From NCBI GenBank assembly GCA_036502575.1, contig DASXYL010000007.1:19858-83857 (forward strand): 64,000 bases of DNA, given 5' to 3'. Shown in pieces: positions 16,401 to 24,165 of this stretch; position 1 is the first letter of the stretch; each line of letters starts with the position of its first letter. The stretch is from DASXRA01 sp036502575 (GTDB taxonomy: Bacteria > Actinomycetota > Actinomycetes > Mycobacteriales > Jatrophihabitantaceae). Made by a program: the position numbers and the translations under genes. Below the pieces are notes generated by a model. It made no database searches and had not been told where the DNA came from. It saw only the letters and a program-made list of their open reading frames with translations.

Positions 16401-19367
16401 TTGTGCTTCATCGCGGGCAAGGACGCTCGTGAGAATGTCGGTCGCGGTGGGGGGCAGGACCGCCTCGGGCCGGATGATCGCGTGCTCGTTGCCGTCGCTG
16501 ACGGTGGCGAGATAGACGTGATTGCCGGCTCGGCCGCGGGTCATCGCGACGTAGAACAGTTGCCGGGTTTCCTCGCCGGTGGCGACGGTGTGCGCGGTGT
16601 CTGCGGTGATCCCTTGTGCGGTGTGGACGGTGGAGGCGTAGCCGAGTTCCACGTGATCGCCGACGTAGTCGGCGGGCAGGGTGATTGTGCGTCGAGTCGC
16701 CAAGTGGGTGACAGTGAGAGTGCCGGTGCGGTGAACGCGGTCGACGCGCCAGCGGTCGCCGTTCTTCACCCAATCGGTGCTGCTGATGGGCAGGTGGCGG
16801 TCGTTGCGGCGGCTGATGATGATGTCGCCGCTGTTGGCCGAGTTCCCGTCGCTGAGCGCAACCTCCCGTCCGGTCGATCCGATGCCAGTCGGTGGGGTGA
16901 GGGTGGCGATGCGGTCGGAGCGGGCGCGGGCGTTGAGGCCGGCGACGATGTCACGGGTGGGGGCGAGCATCACGGCGTCGATCCCGGCTTGCCGGTCGGC
17001 GAGCCAGGCCTGATACGCGCTGTCGGTGACGGTAGACAGGTCACCGACGTGTACCCGGGCGTTGTCCAGGTAGTAGCCGAGGGCGGCCGGATCGCCGAGA
17101 CGCAGGGCCAGAGTTGCGGCGCCTTCGGCGCGGTCGGTGAAGCGCTGCAACTCGGAGAGGGTGACGACGCCGGCGGTTTCGGCCAGGTCGCGCAGGATGC
17201 CGCCGGCGGCGACCGAAGCGAGCTGCTGGTCGTCACCGATCAGCCGGACGCTGGCGCCCCGTCCGAGGATGTAGTCGACGGCGGTAGCGAGGTCGGTGGT
17301 TCCGGCCATGCCGGCCTCGTCGATGATCACCAGAGTCTGCGGCCCGATGTCACGTACCCAGCGGGGCTGACGTCCGGTGTTGAGAGCGTGGATGAGTTTG
17401 GCGAGGGTGTCGGATCGGGTCTGGATCTGTTCGCGCAGTTCGGCTGCTGCGGCCGCGGAGGGGGCGAGGCCGACGATGTCCCCGCCGGAGGAGATCCAGG
17501 CTCGGGCCAAGACGCGCATCGCGGTCGTCTTCCCAGAACCGGCCGGGGCGACCGCGAGTTGCAGGCGGGCTCCGGATACGGCGAGTTCGTGCACCAGTTG
17601 TGCTTGAGTCGGGTTGAGTTCGAGTCCGTTGGCGGCGGATTCGGCGAGGGCGATACCGACGGTGATGGCGCTGATCGCCCGCCCATCGCGGCGTTGCGCG
17701 GCTGCGAGCAAACGCTGCTCGGCGTCGATGATCGCGTGCGAGGTGTAAAGGGCCGCGCCCGCGACTCGGTAGACGCTGCTGCCATCGCGGCGGCGCAACA
17801 CGTCCGGTTCGACCACGGGATCGTCGGCTCCGAGGCGGATCGACGACGCCGGTGACAGGGCTCGGGTCACCACGAGATCCACCGCGGTGTCGAGGTCGGT
17901 CAGCGCGATCCCGTCCGCGCGGGCCTGCCGCTCCGCCTCGGCGCGCACATGCCAGACCTGCCACGTCGCCCGCGCATCCTGCACCACATCGATCACCCGA
18001 GCGGCCGTCGCGGAGACCCATTCATCGGTGACCGGCGTGCGCTCGACGTCGTAGCCGGCCGCCGCGGACACCATCCGGGCGACCGCGCCGGTGCTGCCGA
18101 GCACCCCGATCGCCTGGCCTCTCCACGCGGCTCGCTGCTCGGCGTGCGAGCGTGGTTCGTGCTTGGCCTCGCGCGTCTCCAGGGTCGCCTGCTGAGCCAA
18201 CCCGAGCGCTTCGATCTCCGTTGGAGCCCGTCCGTGGGTGGCCTGAAATCGGGCGGCGAGTTCAGCCCGGCGGACCTCGATCTCGGCGCGGCGAACCGAC
18301 CACGCCCGGGTCAGCCGCGAATCGACTCCGATGATTTCCCGGACCGGCCGCTTACCCTTCGAGACTGTGGACCCGGTGCTCGCTCTGGCCTCGAATCGCA
18401 CTCCGAGCCGCTCGACCAACTCTGCTTCCAGGCGGGTGTTGTACCGCTCGGACGTGCTGACCTTGGCCTTGTAGAGAACCCGTCCGTCCAGAGCCAGCCA
18501 CCGCCCGTCCAGTGTCTGTACCTTGTTCGACACGGCCACGTGGGTGTGCAGGTCCGGATCGCCGGCCCGGCTGTCGCGGTGGGTGAACGCCGCGGCAACG
18601 ATCCCTTGGACGTCGACCTGGCGAACCCCTGCCCGCCCGGTCCGGGTGTAAGCGACCGATGATTCGAGCCAGCCGATCGCGTCGGCAACGGCTGCGTGGT
18701 GAGCCTGTTCGATCTGCTCGGCGACCTCCCGCGGCGCCAGCGCCCACAGCGTCGAGACCGACTTCACCGGCGAGAACGTCAAATCAAAACCCGCCACCGC
18801 GGTCGTGGCCTGCCGCGACGAGGCGGCGATGAACCCCGACAACTCCCGCGCTTCGGCCGGCGGCCGGCCGAAGACATCGGCGAATATCCGAGCGCCGATG
18901 TCGGTGCGGATCCGCGCCCTGTCCTGCTCGGGGAGCGCCGCGTTCCACACCTGACCCCGCTGCTGGTTGAACACGGAGAACTCGCGGGCGACCTCGACCA
19001 GGAACGGGCTCGACCCGGTGTAGACGGCGAACGCGCGACCCAATGCTGACGCTCGCAGCGCGGCGTCCTTGGTGTCGCCGGCGTCGATGACGGTCTGTTC
19101 GATCGCCTGCGCGTTAGGGTGCCGCCCTTCGCCGAACAGGGCCTTCATCTGCTCGACGGTGACCTCTGTACCGACTTTCATGTCGAGGCCGGTGAGGCCG
19201 GCGCCGAGCCAGTGACCCGGCGATTCGCCCTTCTGCTCGTAGTAGTCGTGGAGGTTCGCGTGGCCCTTTTCGGTCGAGTCGTGCACAGCGACCTGCCGCG
19301 TCAAATAGCTATAGCCGTCGCCGGCGGTCAGTTTGTGGAGCCCCATCACATCGACCGATAGGCGCAT
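13422..19367 (-). CDS. MobF relaxase-helicase-primase fusion (TrwC/TraI-like)
   Basis: About 1981 residues from the ATG at 19367; a GTG at 19388 and an ATG at 19346 are alternatives, and no start has a clear ribosome site. The N-terminus has the relaxase tyrosines (Gly-Tyr-Ser-Tyr-Leu-Thr-Arg) and the metal-binding His-Thr-His motif near residue 275. A RecD/TraI-like helicase follows with Walker A Gly-Ser-Gly-Lys-Thr-Thr near 610 and Ile-Asp-Glu-Ala-Gly-Met near 680. The last ~450 residues contain a DnaG-like TOPRIM core (Val-Glu-Gly-Pro-Leu-Asp; Met-Asp-Asn-Asp-Thr-Ala-Gly) near 1665-1720. The protein should nick oriT, unwind the strand and prime complementary synthesis in the recipient. Confidence 0.92.
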   Translation of the reverse strand: MRLSVDVMGLHKLTAGDGYSYLTRQVAVHDSTEKGHANLHDYYEQKGESPGHWLGAGLTGLDMKVGTEVTVEQMKALFGEGRHPNAQAIEQTVIDAGDTKDAALRASALGRAFAVYTGSSPFLVEVAREFSVFNQQRGQVWNAALPEQDRARIRTDIGARIFADVFGRPPAEARELSGFIAASSRQATTAVAGFDLTFSPVKSVSTLWALAPREVAEQIEQAHHAAVADAIGWLESSVAYTRTGRAGVRQVDVQGIVAAAFTHRDSRAGDPDLHTHVAVSNKVQTLDGRWLALDGRVLYKAKVSTSERYNTRLEAELVERLGVRFEARASTGSTVSKGKRPVREIIGVDSRLTRAWSVRRAEIEVRRAELAARFQATHGRAPTEIEALGLAQQATLETREAKHEPRSHAEQRAAWRGQAIGVLGSTGAVARMVSAAAGYDVERTPVTDEWVSATAARVIDVVQDARATWQVWHVRAEAERQARADGIALTDLDTAVDLVVTRALSPASSIRLGADDPVVEPDVLRRRDGSSVYRVAGAALYTSHAIIDAEQRLLAAAQRRDGRAISAITVGIALAESAANGLELNPTQAQLVHELAVSGARLQLAVAPAGSGKTTAMRVLARAWISSGGDIVGLAPSAAAAAELREQIQTRSDTLAKLIHALNTGRQPRWVRDIGPQTLVIIDEAGMAGTTDLATAVDYILGRGASVRLIGDDQQLASVAAGGILRDLAETAGVVTLSELQRFTDRAEGAATLALRLGDPAALGYYLDNARVHVGDLSTVTDSAYQAWLADRQAGIDAVMLAPTRDIVAGLNARARSDRIATLTPPTGIGSTGREVALSDGNSANSGDIIISRRNDRHLPISSTDWVKNGDRWRVDRVHRTGTLTVTHLATRRTITLPADYVGDHVELGYASTVHTAQGITADTAHTVATGEETRQLFYVAMTRGRAGNHVYLATVSDGNEHAIIRPEAVLPPTATDILTSVLARDEAQQSAVSVGRDLDDPGRLLQEAVAFYQDALGVAAEHLVGSDTLTNLDTVAERLLAGLTTTAAYPTLRAHLALLAVDGDDPISRLRTALEQREIATALDPAAVLDWRLEPSRTTIGGPLAWLPAVPARLVDNDQWGLYLTHRGERITTLADHVRALANTWTPTSAPSWASALLDPADRRLRGDLAVWRSATGTDIHDRRLTGPTQLGAAASRYQTMLDTQAGLVLGDPRRAATRWAPIVDHLAPRVTDDDYWPELASRLAKIDAAGIDVRSIVTAAAGERPLPDDQPAAALWWRLARHLTPAAMAATTGSGAGTLRPPWTPTLTALLGAARAERILADPAWPALVAAVTGAPREHWAPEQLLTTAIDLTLAERDAIKADPPDNVSRQPELTDADLASALVWHVAMLTDPTPLDYDHVPADPYDSEPPEELWGPPIEWAAALEDAPDIPPDPAAEGADLHHASFGDLEPFMPDEEVRRLHLDRAIARAEILREPPLPTEDELWAPMLEEHKWAIAPVPKQRLLDLNRQAAEFFTARYPDSWARHYLQTRLGTDLTAAVDTHGTRFTPGYAPAGWTALTQHLRRRGATDEEILAAGLGRTARTGRIIDTFRDRLVFPIYHDDDLVGFIGRRNPSHDTEPNPTSGPKYLNTPQTDLFDKGAQLFGLSEARAALDHGATPTLVEGPLDVVAIALATNGSHIGVAPLGTSFTDAQANQLARHAGPGQPDALVAMDNDTAGRRSAQRAYWQITARRGNPQHAPLPEGLDPADMFRRDGAAALRHALHDSRPLAHAIAENVLHRPDGDQVAGGDVGAQIRFTVEAIAALSPDQWRAQIADLAEIVHAPQDRMESAVIAAAERWTDDPRSQARTQMAVLPPQRAVGQLITGTGPTDRWRALANSIDTRLVNDRGWPALAATIEQAAASGINVRAELTLLTNLRLPDGDPAQELRYRLLAAANLPAPAALRDGPPATKRAEGRHGHLDSPDRRSTLTPDPGPSR

Positions 19368-19601
19368 GAGCGTGGGGGAGAAGGGCACTCCGGCGCAGGG
19401 GGCTCGGGTGTTCCGATCACTGAGTGCACCAGGTGTGTGGCAGTTGTCGGAGCCGGCGAGGCGTGGGGGTAGCGGGGAGGTCGGCTCGGCAGGTGATGCG
19501 TGAGGGGCGTCGGGGATTGGATCGGAGCTAATGTCCGTCGAGAACGGCTCGTGGTGCCTAGTGAATGTGGCAGGTGATCGTCTCGGTACGGAGGTCTGGT
19601 C
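19368..19601. other. relaxase/accessory spacer, candidate oriT region
   Basis: This is the space between the divergent relaxase and small helix-turn-helix-like gene. oriT of MobF systems is often next to the relaxase and relaxosome genes, so this is the best positional candidate. Short dyads are present (CACT-G-AGTG and CACC-A-GGTG around 19420-19435), but no nick consensus is recognisable to me. Confidence 0.3.
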
Positions 19602-20000
19602 GTGGCTCGGACGGCTAACAGTGAGCAGGGTGCTCGGGCGAGAGCGCGGAGTGCGGGCCTGGCGCGGGCGAGGGCTCGCAGGGTCGCGCTGGACCAGGGG
19701 CGGATCGAGCGTGACGCGCGGATCGACGCGGCAGTGGCGGACGTGTTCCAGGCCCAGGATGAGCGATCGGTGGCGGTGGCGGCGGCTGCCGAGGCTGACA
19801 ACCGGATCGGGCAGGCGATCGCCCGGTTGGCGGCCGAGGGTGTCACCACGGCGCAGGTAGCGGACTTGTGCGAGCTGACGGTGACCGCTGTTCAGCGGCT
19901 CAAGGGTGCGTCGGCGAACGTGGCGAAGGCGCGAACGTCGCGCGCCGAGCAGTCGGGCACGCGGGCGGTTCCCGGTGCCCCCGCCGATCCCGCTGCGTGA
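19602..20000 (+). CDS. putative relaxosome accessory / DNA-binding protein
   Basis: 132 residues from a GTG with GGAGG at 19590-19594, seven bases upstream. Highly basic N-terminus (repeated Arg-Ala). The middle is strongly helical (Ala/Glu/Arg-rich), then comes a helix-turn-helix-like segment (Gly-Val-Thr-Thr-Ala-Gln-Val-Ala-Asp-Leu-Cys-Glu-Leu-Thr-Val-Thr-Ala-Val-Gln). Its position, divergent from the MobF relaxase, is typical of oriT-binding accessory proteins. Function is inferred from context. Confidence 0.65.
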   Translation: MARTANSEQGARARARSAGLARARARRVALDQGRIERDARIDAAVADVFQAQDERSVAVAAAAEADNRIGQAIARLAAEGVTTAQVADLCELTVTAVQRLKGASANVAKARTSRAEQSGTRAVPGAPADPAA

Positions 20001-20049
20001 GCGCGCAGGGCGCGAGCGGCGCGGACGCGGTCATCGCGCAGGACACAAA

Positions 20050-20087
20050 GATGGGGCCTCTGACTGATCCCGGTCGGAGGCCCCATC
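20050..20087. terminator. bidirectional terminator-like hairpin
   Basis: GATGGGGCCTC (20050-20060) pairs perfectly with GAGGCCCCATC (20077-20087) around a 16-base loop. It is located between the convergent accessory gene (ends 20000) and ParB-like gene (ends 20178), so it can serve both. Confidence 0.65.
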
Positions 20088-20177
20088 CCTTGTTCGGCAG
20101 GAGACTATTCGCCATCTCTGCCAGCGCGGCCCGTGAGCTGGGCTGGCGCGGCTGGCATCCCTGCGATCGGTGGTCGC

Positions 20178-21578
20178 CTACGCTGCGGCCTGCTCGGCGT
20201 CGGCGCTTGCCTCAGCCCGGGCGGTGCGGCGCTTGGCCTTCTTGTAGGTGCCCGCCGCGATCTGCTCGACTTCGGCCAGGACGTAGCCGTTGGCGGACAG
20301 GAACGCGAAGTACCGCTTCACGGCCTCGGTGGGGTTGCGCCAGGTGTCCGTGCTGGTCGACGCCTCGACCGCTCCGAGCACCACACCCAAGGCAATCACC
20401 TGTGCCCGCGCGTCAGTGGCGGTGTCGGTGAGTGCGGTGACTGATTGGCGGGAGTGGCTGGCGTCTGCCCCGAGCAGGGTCGCGGCGAGTTCGGGGGAAC
20501 GCTCCATGGCCCGGCGTAACTCGTGACTGCCACGAGCGAGTTCGGCTGCGACGTAGACGGCGGCACCCCTGGGTGCCGTCTTGCGGGATACGAAGGTCGT
20601 GATCCAATCCCGCCGGACCACGCTGGCGGACTTCCATTCCTTGTTGTTGGTGATGACGAGCTTGCGTTCGGCTTTGGCCTTGTCGTCCATCGGCCCGACG
20701 AGGCGTGCGCTGGCGGCGTCGGGGTCGTGGTGGCCGTGGGTGGGCCAGTCGGTGCAGACCGGGATGGCTTCGATTCCTTGCCAGTTGTGTTCGATGTAGA
20801 CGGCGTGGCCGGGGCAGGCGGCATGTGTCTGCTCGCTGAGCCGCTTGCCGGTGCTGTCGAGCAGCGAGGTCAGTCGCCGGGTCGTCTTGTCGGCGTAGTC
20901 GGGCCGGTCGATGACCTGTGTTCCGGCGGCGGTGTGCTGCTCGATCAGGGCGGTTTGCTGGGCGGCTTCGTCGCGGTCGTCGCGGGCTCGTTGCAGGGCG
21001 TGGCGGAAGTCGCCGTCGCTCTGCTTCGCGGCGGCGACCAACGCCTTGACCGTGGACGTGTTGGACTCGAACTCCGCGACCGCCGAGGCGGCGTCGAGGG
21101 TCAGGAACTCGTACCGCTCGGCTGCACCCTTGGCCAGATCGCTGCGCGAGGCGGCCAGGGCCTGCTCGACGTCCTGCTTACGGGCCTTGGTCTGCTTCAC
21201 GATCTGCGCCGCGCTCAGGCCGAGCAGGGACAGTTGTTCGACGGCGGCGAGCTTGTCCTTGGTCCCGAGACCGGATCGGTATTCGTTCTCGTGCCACTGG
21301 GACACGATGCGGGCCACCTGGTCGGCGTCCTCCTCGCCCACGATGACGGCGGGCACCAGGGGCTGCCCGACCTCGACGGAGGCGAGGGTGCGGCGCTTGC
21401 CGAACCGGACGCGGAGGCTGCCGTCGGTGGTGCGGACGGCCACGATCGGGACGAGGACGCCCAGGTCGCGGATGGAGGCGAGGAAGTCCTTGTCGAGCTG
21501 GGCTTCGCTGCGGACGTTGAGGTCGACGAGTAGCGACGCGGGATCGACGTACTCGACGGTGATCGATGGTGCGGTCAT
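20178..21578 (-). CDS. ParB-like nuclease-domain protein
   Basis: 466 residues. Residues about 6-110 match the ParB N-terminal/nuclease fold: Val-Asp-Pro-Ala-Ser-Leu-Leu-Val-Asp-Leu-Asn-Val-Arg, Gly-Val-Leu-Val-Pro-Ile, then Val-Arg-Phe-Gly-Lys-Arg-Arg corresponding to the GxRR box. A helix-turn-helix-like segment follows near 130-155 (Leu-Gly-Leu-Ser-Ala-Ala-Gln-Ile). The C-terminal Ala/Lys-rich tail looks DNA-binding. No parA lies in the window, so it may be a plasmid-type ParB used in ICE maintenance or gene control rather than a full partition system. Common in actinobacterial ICEs beside DUF932 genes. Confidence 0.8.
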   Translation of the reverse strand: MTAPSITVEYVDPASLLVDLNVRSEAQLDKDFLASIRDLGVLVPIVAVRTTDGSLRVRFGKRRTLASVEVGQPLVPAVIVGEEDADQVARIVSQWHENEYRSGLGTKDKLAAVEQLSLLGLSAAQIVKQTKARKQDVEQALAASRSDLAKGAAERYEFLTLDAASAVAEFESNTSTVKALVAAAKQSDGDFRHALQRARDDRDEAAQQTALIEQHTAAGTQVIDRPDYADKTTRRLTSLLDSTGKRLSEQTHAACPGHAVYIEHNWQGIEAIPVCTDWPTHGHHDPDAASARLVGPMDDKAKAERKLVITNNKEWKSASVVRRDWITTFVSRKTAPRGAAVYVAAELARGSHELRRAMERSPELAATLLGADASHSRQSVTALTDTATDARAQVIALGVVLGAVEASTSTDTWRNPTEAVKRYFAFLSANGYVLAEVEQIAAGTYKKAKRRTARAEASADAEQAAA

Positions 21579-21647
21579 GATGGTGGTTCCCTTCGGGGTA
21601 GGTACCGGCCCGGTTGCTGGGTAGCGATGAGGGCCGGTTACTGGAGT

Positions 21648-21681
21648 GCCTGGTGGGCCGTTTGACGACGGCCCACCAGGC
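21648..21681 (-). terminator. 14-bp hairpin downstream of DUF932 gene
   Basis: GCCTGGTGGGCCGT (21648-21661) pairs perfectly with ACGGCCCACCAGGC (21668-21681), loop 6 bases, ten bases after the DUF932 stop. It separates that gene from the downstream parB-like gene, which starts at 21578. Confidence 0.65.
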
Positions 21682-21690
21682 GGCTACTCG

Positions 21691-22728
21691 CTAGGCCGCG
21701 AGCAGGTTCTTGGTGACGCCGCCGCTGCCGGTGACGGTGAGCAGGTCGAAGGTGCGCACCTTCAACCCGGTGCTGGCATCAGAGATCGCCCGCTCGGCGC
21801 GGACCTTCACGGCGTCGCGCGTGGGGCCGACTGGGGTGTAGTGATCCAGATACTCGGTGACGGCCTGGTATCCGGCCCACCGGGTGCCCCGGATGGCGTT
21901 GTTGGTGTCGGCGTCGTGGAATAGGTAGGTCAACTCGGAGTCGCGGCGGGCGATGCTGTTGCGGGTCCGCAGAGTCGGCTCGTCGGGCATCGGCCAGAGT
22001 TTGCGGACGAGGGCGGTGAACTGGGCGTCGGTCATCGTCGTGTCGAGCATCCGCTCGGCTTCGGCCTGGAACTCGCCCATGTAGCGGAAGGTCAGACCGA
22101 GGGCTTCGCGGGCAGCCTGGATCTGTGACCGCGCGCCGGTCGTGTGGTGGATCGAGAACGAGGCCTTCGCGCGGCGGATCGCGGCGGCGAGGGTGTTCGC
22201 GCAGACGACTCGGACCGGGGTGACCATGAGCCGGAACGCCATCGATCCGTCGTGGCTGTTGCACGCGGTTAGATAGGTGTCCACCGGGTCAATGCCGCCG
22301 ACCTGCATCGTGTCGGGCAGCTTCATCGTGATGAACACCTGTCGCCCACCCTTCAGGCTTCCTGCCGTCTCGAAGTGCGCGCCGGACTCGTCGACCAGGG
22401 CGTCGAGTAGGTCGCAGTGCTCCTCATTCTGGATCGGCACGTACGACGGGCCGACCACCCCAAGGGCCTCGGGTGCGCCGGTGACTGGGTTGGTTCGCAC
22501 GGTCGCGTACCGGTCGGGGACGTCGATGGTGGACACCCCGTCGGCGGTGACCACGACGGCCTGCAAGTGTTCCTTGCGGACGTTCCACCAGCCGAGCCGG
22601 GCGTGCTCCATCGCCTGGCTGGCTGTGAAGCTGTCCGGTAGGACCGTGCCCAGCCGATGCCAGGCGTGTTGACGGGCCGACGCGAACCCGGCGGTTCCAT
22701 CGGCGAAGGTTTCCAGTTCGTGGGACAT
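21691..22728 (-). CDS. DUF932 phage/plasmid-like protein
   Basis: 345 residues from the ATG at 22728 (Met-Ser-His-Glu-Leu-Glu), with AGAGGA about 11 bases upstream. It has the recognisable features of the DUF932/TIGR03299 family: early Ala-Trp-His-Arg-Leu-Gly, Tyr-x-Pro-Ile-Gln-Asn, and Val-Arg-Val-Val-Cys-Ala-Asn-Thr-Leu. The family is widespread on plasmids, phages and ICEs, but its biochemical role is not established; a DNA-replication or anti-defence role is sometimes guessed. It sits under the operator array shared with the divergent AlpA-like gene. Confidence 0.85.
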   Translation of the reverse strand: MSHELETFADGTAGFASARQHAWHRLGTVLPDSFTASQAMEHARLGWWNVRKEHLQAVVVTADGVSTIDVPDRYATVRTNPVTGAPEALGVVGPSYVPIQNEEHCDLLDALVDESGAHFETAGSLKGGRQVFITMKLPDTMQVGGIDPVDTYLTACNSHDGSMAFRLMVTPVRVVCANTLAAAIRRAKASFSIHHTTGARSQIQAAREALGLTFRYMGEFQAEAERMLDTTMTDAQFTALVRKLWPMPDEPTLRTRNSIARRDSELTYLFHDADTNNAIRGTRWAGYQAVTEYLDHYTPVGPTRDAVKVRAERAISDASTGLKVRTFDLLTVTGSGGVTKNLLAA

Positions 22729-22776
22729 GTGTGCCGTCCTCTCGTTGACGTGAGCGACGGCCCGACGCCGCCGCAC

Positions 22777-22872
22777 CTAGACACATGTCTAGTGTACTTA
22801 GCATATGTCTAGTAGTCAAGTGCTAAGTATGCACTTGTCTAGAGAGATTGCGTGTGCTAGACAGGTGTCTAT
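22777..22872. promoter_or_regulatory. four phased operators (TGTCTAG half-sites)
   Basis: Two near-complete dyads, CTAGACA-ca-TGTCTAG (22777-22792) and CTAGACA-gg-TGTCTAT (22857-22872), flank two lone TGTCTAG half-sites (22806-22812, 22836-22842). Half-sites start at 22786, 22806, 22836 and 22866, spaced 20, 30 and 30 bp, hence on one face of the helix. The array fills the divergent spacer between DUF932 and the AlpA-like gene, and the last dyad overlaps the latter's ATG. A cooperative repressor site is likely. Confidence 0.75.
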
Positions 22873-23089
22873 GCTGGTCGTCGTGGACGTATTGGTGGGA
22901 TCCGCCGAGATCACCGAGTTACTCGGTGTCAGTCGTCCGCGCACGTTTCAGATCACCAGCGGGGCGGGCTTTCCGGCACCGGTGCAGGAGCTGAAGATGG
23001 GCAAGATCTGGCGCCTGTCTGACGTGCAGGCGTGGGCCAAGCGGACCGGTCGCCAGCTAAACGACCTGGCACCTCGCTCCACTCGCTGA
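22871..23089 (+). CDS. AlpA/excisionase-like small DNA-binding protein
   Basis: 72 residues from the ATG at 22871; a GTG 12 bases later is possible, and the longer upstream frame reads through the operators. It has a MerR/AlpA-type winged helix: Gly-Ser-Ala-Glu-Ile-Thr-Glu-Leu-Leu-Gly-Val-Ser-Arg-Pro-Arg, Gly-Phe-Pro-Ala-Pro, Trp-Arg-Leu-Ser-Asp-Val-Gln-Ala-Trp. Such proteins act as excisionase helpers or transcription regulators of ICEs. It is placed to control itself and DUF932 through the operator array (inference). Confidence 0.75.
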   Translation: MLVVVDVLVGSAEITELLGVSRPRTFQITSGAGFPAPVQELKMGKIWRLSDVQAWAKRTGRQLNDLAPRSTR

Positions 23090-23220
23090 CCTCTGTAGCA
23101 CCCGAACGGGCGAGGGTAGGCCCGACTGTGCACAGGGGAAGCACTCCCAGCCCAGCTGTGGATAAGTCGCGACAGACGGTCTTGCGCCGGCGTCAGGATG
23201 GGTCAGTCGACATGTAGGCG

Positions 23221-24120
23221 GTGACTGCAATGACCCATCAACGAGGTGCCCGGACGCTTACGGCGCTATACCTCGCGTGCACCACCGTGCGCGTGGCCGG
23301 AAGCCTGGGCGTTCTGCTCGCAGGCTTCGGCTGGCTAGGCCCGTGGTCCGGCCTGGTCCTGCTCGGCTGGCTGGCCGCTACCCCCGCCCTGCGAACGGCC
23401 GCAGGTGAGCGGCGGATCGTGCGACTATGTCGGGGCTTCCGCGCGCTCAGCGTCATCGACCGGGAGACTCTCGCCCCCGTGATCGCCGTCGTGCTGGCGC
23501 GCTGTGAGCTGACGGTTGAGCGGATCGACTGGTGCGTCTGGCGACGTGACGGCGGCATCAATGCCTATGCTGCAGGTCGCCGCAGCATCGCCGTCAGCGA
23601 GGGCCTGCTCCACGCGTGCACGGTCGGCAACATCGGTGCCGATGAGGCTGCTGGCATCCTCGCCCACGAGGTCGGGCACCTCCTGGATCCGACCTCTCGA
23701 CGACGCCTGCTCGTCGCATGGCTGACCGGGCCATGGCGGATGTTCCAAGCCCTATTCATTCAGATGATCAAGATGGTCGCCCGATACGCTCCAGGCGGCC
23801 GAGCCAGCCTGCTGCTCCTTCCGGCCGTTGTGGTTATCGCCGCCGTCCAGCTGATCGAGGCGGGCGCATGGGCGCCGGTTGCCGGGATCGTCGGCCTCGT
23901 CATTGCTGTTGGGATAACGCCCCTCGTTGACGCCGCCGCGAGTCGGCGCGCAGAGCTGGCTGCCGACAACTACGCCGCAACCGCAGGAGTCGCGGCCCAT
24001 CTGGCCGCAGTGCTTGCCCGCAGCCAGCATGCACCGAGGGGCCGCATCGTTGGCTTGTATGCGCGTCACCCGCATGTGTCACTTCGGCTCGATCGCCTTG
24101 GTCAATTCAGCGGGTTTTGA
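23221..24120 (+). CDS. M48-like membrane metallopeptidase
   Basis: 299 residues. Hydrophobic segments near residues 20-60 and 195-240 flank a peptidase core: His-Glu-Val-Gly-His near residue 148 and the downstream Glu-Leu-Ala-Ala-Asp-Asn-Tyr-Ala, which supplies the third zinc ligand, as in M48/HtpX peptidases. The N-terminus is hydrophobic without a lipobox. It lies inside the ICE between the AlpA-like and MarR genes, 132 bp after the former. Such proteases are frequent in actinobacterial mobile elements; substrate unknown. Confidence 0.8.
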   Translation: MTAMTHQRGARTLTALYLACTTVRVAGSLGVLLAGFGWLGPWSGLVLLGWLAATPALRTAAGERRIVRLCRGFRALSVIDRETLAPVIAVVLARCELTVERIDWCVWRRDGGINAYAAGRRSIAVSEGLLHACTVGNIGADEAAGILAHEVGHLLDPTSRRRLLVAWLTGPWRMFQALFIQMIKMVARYAPGGRASLLLLPAVVVIAAVQLIEAGAWAPVAGIVGLVIAVGITPLVDAAASRRAELAADNYAATAGVAAHLAAVLARSQHAPRGRIVGLYARHPHVSLRLDRLGQFSGF

Positions 24121-24123
24121 TCG

Positions 24124-24158
24124 CGAATCATTCGGTGCGTGAACGATTCGGGTAGGAT
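24124..24158 (+). promoter_or_regulatory. MarR-gene promoter with dyad operator
   Basis: Imperfect inverted repeat CGAATCATTC (24124-24133) / GAACGATTCG (24141-24150), followed by a -10-like TAGGAT (24153-24158) seven bases before GTG 24166. This spacing suggests a leaderless transcript. The 10-mer TGAACGATTC is also found, inverted, at the promoter of the divergently oriented 26535 operon. Confidence 0.5.
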
Positions 24159-24165
24159 CGGATTT

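Noticed and set aside
16299..17855. A 518-residue plus-strand reading frame
   Set aside because: It is antisense to the MobF relaxase gene, which has clear motifs in the other strand; the frame is Gly/Asp/Val-rich shadow sequence.
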